The position numbers and the translations under genes were made by a program. The notes under the pieces were generated by a model. It saw only the letters and a program-made list of their open reading frames with translations. It made no database searches and was not told the origin of the DNA. A stretch of 64,000 nt of DNA, from assembly GCA_039028155.1 (NCBI GenBank), contig JBCCIS010000010.1, forward strand, positions 1 through 64,000, in the 5' to 3' direction. Below, one piece after another: positions 62,364 to 64,000 of the stretch (position 1 is the first letter of the stretch; every line of letters starts with the position of its first letter). This stretch comes from Pseudomonadota bacterium (GTDB lineage Bacteria; Pseudomonadota; Alphaproteobacteria; SP197).

Positions 62364-63296
62364 ATGTCGAGCTTTGCCATTGCTGGCGTTCAGATGGCTG
62401 TCAGCAATCACGACAACACCGACGCCTTGGAAACCCATGTCCGCCGTGCGCTGGCATCGTTTCCGTGGGTCCAGATGGTGGTCGTCGGCGAAGCCGCGCC
62501 GGTGGGTTTTCGTCAGGACTTGGCCGTCGAGCTGCCGGGACCGATGGAGAACCGCTTCGCCGCCCTGGCGCATGAGCTCGGCATCTGGCTAATTCCAGGC
62601 TCCTTCATGGAACGCCGCGGTGCGCTCGTTCACAACACCGCACCGGTGATCAACCCGGTGGGTGACGTGGTGACGCGCTACCGCAAGATCTTCCCGTTCT
62701 ATCCGTACGAAGCCGGCGTAAGCCCGGGCAGCGAAGTCTGCGTCTTCGATGTGCCGGGGGTCGGGCGCTTTGGTCTTTCGATCTGTTACGACAAGTGGTT
62801 TCCCGAGACGACGCGACAGATGTGTTGGCAAGGGGCGGAGGTCATCCTGCAGCCGACCGCGACCGGCACCGTCGACCGCGATGTCGAACTGGCCATCGCG
62901 CGCGCCAACGCGGCGATCAACCAGTGCTACTTCGTCGATATCAACGGCGCCAAGGGTCCGCTGGGAACCGGCCGATCGGTCGTGGTCGCGCCGGAAGGCG
63001 AGATCGTGCACGAGGCCGGCGAGACCGAGGAGACCCTGCCCGTGATCCTGGATCTCGAACGGGTGCGCCGTGTGCGACGCGTCGGTTTCCACGGGCTGGG
63101 CCAGGTCATGAAAAGTTTCCGCGACAACCCGGTCGTGCTGCCGGCCTATCAGGCCGGCCGCCCGGTGCCAGCCGAGATGGCGGCCCTGGGCGAACTACGC
63201 ATGCCCCAGCAGCGCGACATGGCGGCCGGACGCATGGTCGACGACGTCGTCGACTTCGCGGTCCCCGATACCCGCACCGGCGCTACCGGTGACTAG
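62364..63296 (+). CDS. Carbon-nitrogen hydrolase (nitrilase superfamily)
   Basis: Cytosolic C-N hydrolase of 310 residues with the full Glu-Lys-Cys triad: E43 in VVGEAAPVG, K108 in YRKIFPFYPYEAG and C141 in LSICYDKWFPET. GGAGG lies in front of the ATG. The family includes aliphatic amidases, N-carbamoyl hydrolases and nitrilases; the Y-x-x-E after the lysine and the Y-D-K-W after the cysteine point to an amidase rather than a true nitrilase, but the substrate is open. It is followed on the same strand by a GNAT gene after 29 bases. Confidence 0.88.
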   Translation: MSSFAIAGVQMAVSNHDNTDALETHVRRALASFPWVQMVVVGEAAPVGFRQDLAVELPGPMENRFAALAHELGIWLIPGSFMERRGALVHNTAPVINPVGDVVTRYRKIFPFYPYEAGVSPGSEVCVFDVPGVGRFGLSICYDKWFPETTRQMCWQGAEVILQPTATGTVDRDVELAIARANAAINQCYFVDINGAKGPLGTGRSVVVAPEGEIVHEAGETEETLPVILDLERVRRVRRVGFHGLGQVMKSFRDNPVVLPAYQAGRPVPAEMAALGELRMPQQRDMAAGRMVDDVVDFAVPDTRTGATGD

Positions 63297-63325
63297 CTTG
63301 CCGGGGCGCTGAGGAACGCCCACCC

Positions 63326-63880
63326 ATGAAACGGCCCCTCATGACCGCGCTGAAGACCAGGCGGCTCAACCTGGTGCCGTTCACGACGGCGCATGCCGCT
63401 GACGTACAGCGTTACAGCGGATTTTGGGAAGTCGCGCGTTACACGGCAGGCATTCCACATCCTTATCCTCCGGGCGGCGCTGATGCCTTCGCCCGCGACG
63501 TCGAGTTTGACCGCCGCAATGGCCAGGGCGGCCTGGTCTTCGCGATCATGCGTATGCGCGAGACATCGGTTGTGGGTCTGATCGATCTCAACCTTACCGA
63601 CGATGCGCGCTCGGCCGAAATGGGCTATGCGCTCTCGCCTCAGGCATGGGGGCAGGGTATCGCCAGTGAGGCCGCGAAGGCGGTCATCGATTGGGGTTTT
63701 AGCAGCGCCAATCTCGATGCCATCTATGCACGCGCACTCGTGGTCAACCGCGCGTCGTGTCGGGTCCTGCAAAAGGCGGGGCTCCGGCGTATCGGTCACG
63801 GTTACCTCTGGATGCCCGAACGCAACAAGACAGGCCTGTTCGAAGACTATCGCCTACTGCGCCGGGAGTGGCAGGCATGA
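63326..63880 (+). CDS. GNAT family N-acetyltransferase, RimJ/RimL type
   Basis: Acetyltransferase of 184 residues. The N-terminal TRRLNLVPFTTAHAADVQRY and the HPYPPGGADAFARD segment are typical of RimJ/RimL-like proteins. The acetyl-CoA loop is LSPQAWGQGIASEAAKAVID, followed by the conserved ARALVVNRASCRVLQKAGLR. GAGGAA lies 9 bases before the ATG. The natural acceptor, whether a ribosomal protein or a small amine, is unknown. Its stop overlaps the mutT start by four bases (ATGA). Confidence 0.93.
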   Translation: MKRPLMTALKTRRLNLVPFTTAHAADVQRYSGFWEVARYTAGIPHPYPPGGADAFARDVEFDRRNGQGGLVFAIMRMRETSVVGLIDLNLTDDARSAEMGYALSPQAWGQGIASEAAKAVIDWGFSSANLDAIYARALVVNRASCRVLQKAGLRRIGHGYLWMPERNKTGLFEDYRLLRREWQA

Positions 63881-64000
63881 AGACCGTGTTGGTCGCTGCG
63901 TGTGCCCTGGTCGATCCCGATGACCGCGTTTTGCTGGCGCAACGCCCGCCGGGTAAATCGATGGCGGGGCTGTGGGAGTTTCCCGGCGGCAAGGTCGATC
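63877..64000 (+). CDS. mutT: MutT-like Nudix hydrolase (5' part)
   Basis: First 41 residues of a Nudix protein, cut off by the window end. MKTVLVAACALVDPDDRVLL, then AQRPPGKSMAGLWEFPGGKV, matches the start of MutT-type 8-oxo-dGTP diphosphatases; the Nudix box itself begins at GGKV and continues outside. Overlap with the GNAT stop shows coupling. The position after argJ and GNAT is typical for alphaproteobacterial mutT. Confidence 0.9.
   Translation, partial: MKTVLVAACALVDPDDRVLLAQRPPGKSMAGLWEFPGGKVD

Overview
The window looks like chromosomal DNA of a high-GC alphaproteobacterium, most likely of Rhodospirillales type; that placement is inferred from gene content and order. Typical alphaproteobacterial neighbourhoods are present: J-domain protein-cobS-cobT divergent from bolA, aroK-aroB-CNNM/CBS protein, small ORF-secreted protein-xerD-malyl-CoA lyase-accA, and secA divergent from ppiC-argJ-nitrilase-GNAT-mutT. 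I saw no rRNA, tRNA, CRISPR array, prophage or insertion sequence, and no gene-free stretch above 300 bases.

Region by region. 1-2.9 kb: end of an oligopeptide-type ABC permease, a glutathione S-transferase and a GT39-like membrane glycosyltransferase. 2.9-10.7 kb: a tight same-strand series of an aspartate:alanine antiporter (aspT type), aspartate 4-decarboxylase (aspD type), a class III adenylate cyclase with TPRs, and a PAS hybrid histidine kinase. 10.9-16.8 kb: a complete tripartite RND efflux operon. 16.8-21.3 kb: mscL, a second hybrid kinase and a divergent TTC38-like TPR protein. 21.4-24.7 kb: a methionine operon (alpha/beta hydrolase, metY, metA) behind a structured leader. The key residue of MetA predicts acetyl-CoA use, which fits the acetylhomoserine-consuming MetY. 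24.7-28.3 kb: a third hybrid kinase with an OmpR-type regulator. 28.4-31.6 kb: a DUF1127 protein, an amidase-ureohydrolase pair and a YaiI protein. 31.7-34.9 kb: B12-dependent methylmalonyl-CoA mutase and its GTPase chaperone, preceded by a perfect inverted repeat. 35.1-41.7 kb: L28, a YhhQ transporter, GNAT, a phytase-like lipoprotein, a dienelactone hydrolase, a Tat-exported amine oxidase with a divergent TetR regulator and two operator-like palindromes, then two tandem paralogues of unknown family. 41.8-64 kb: mostly housekeeping and central metabolism.

How the genes may fit together. Mutase, MeaB and cobaltochelatase CobS/CobT point to aerobic cobalamin synthesis serving C3-acyl-CoA metabolism; the malyl-CoA lyase adds a likely ethylmalonyl-CoA or glyoxylate connection. 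AspT and AspD together form a known aspartate/alanine cycle that generates proton motive force. Three paralogous hybrid kinases with related cores but different sensor regions, and one cyclase, show a signalling-rich organism.

Most promising for new biology: the association of the aspartate cycle with cyclase and kinase genes, the structured leader of the methionine operon, the tandem unknown membrane proteins at 40.6-41.7 kb, the operator-like repeats before the mutase and the amine oxidase/TetR pair, and two intergenic inverted-repeat elements. No obviously new defence or mobile system was found.
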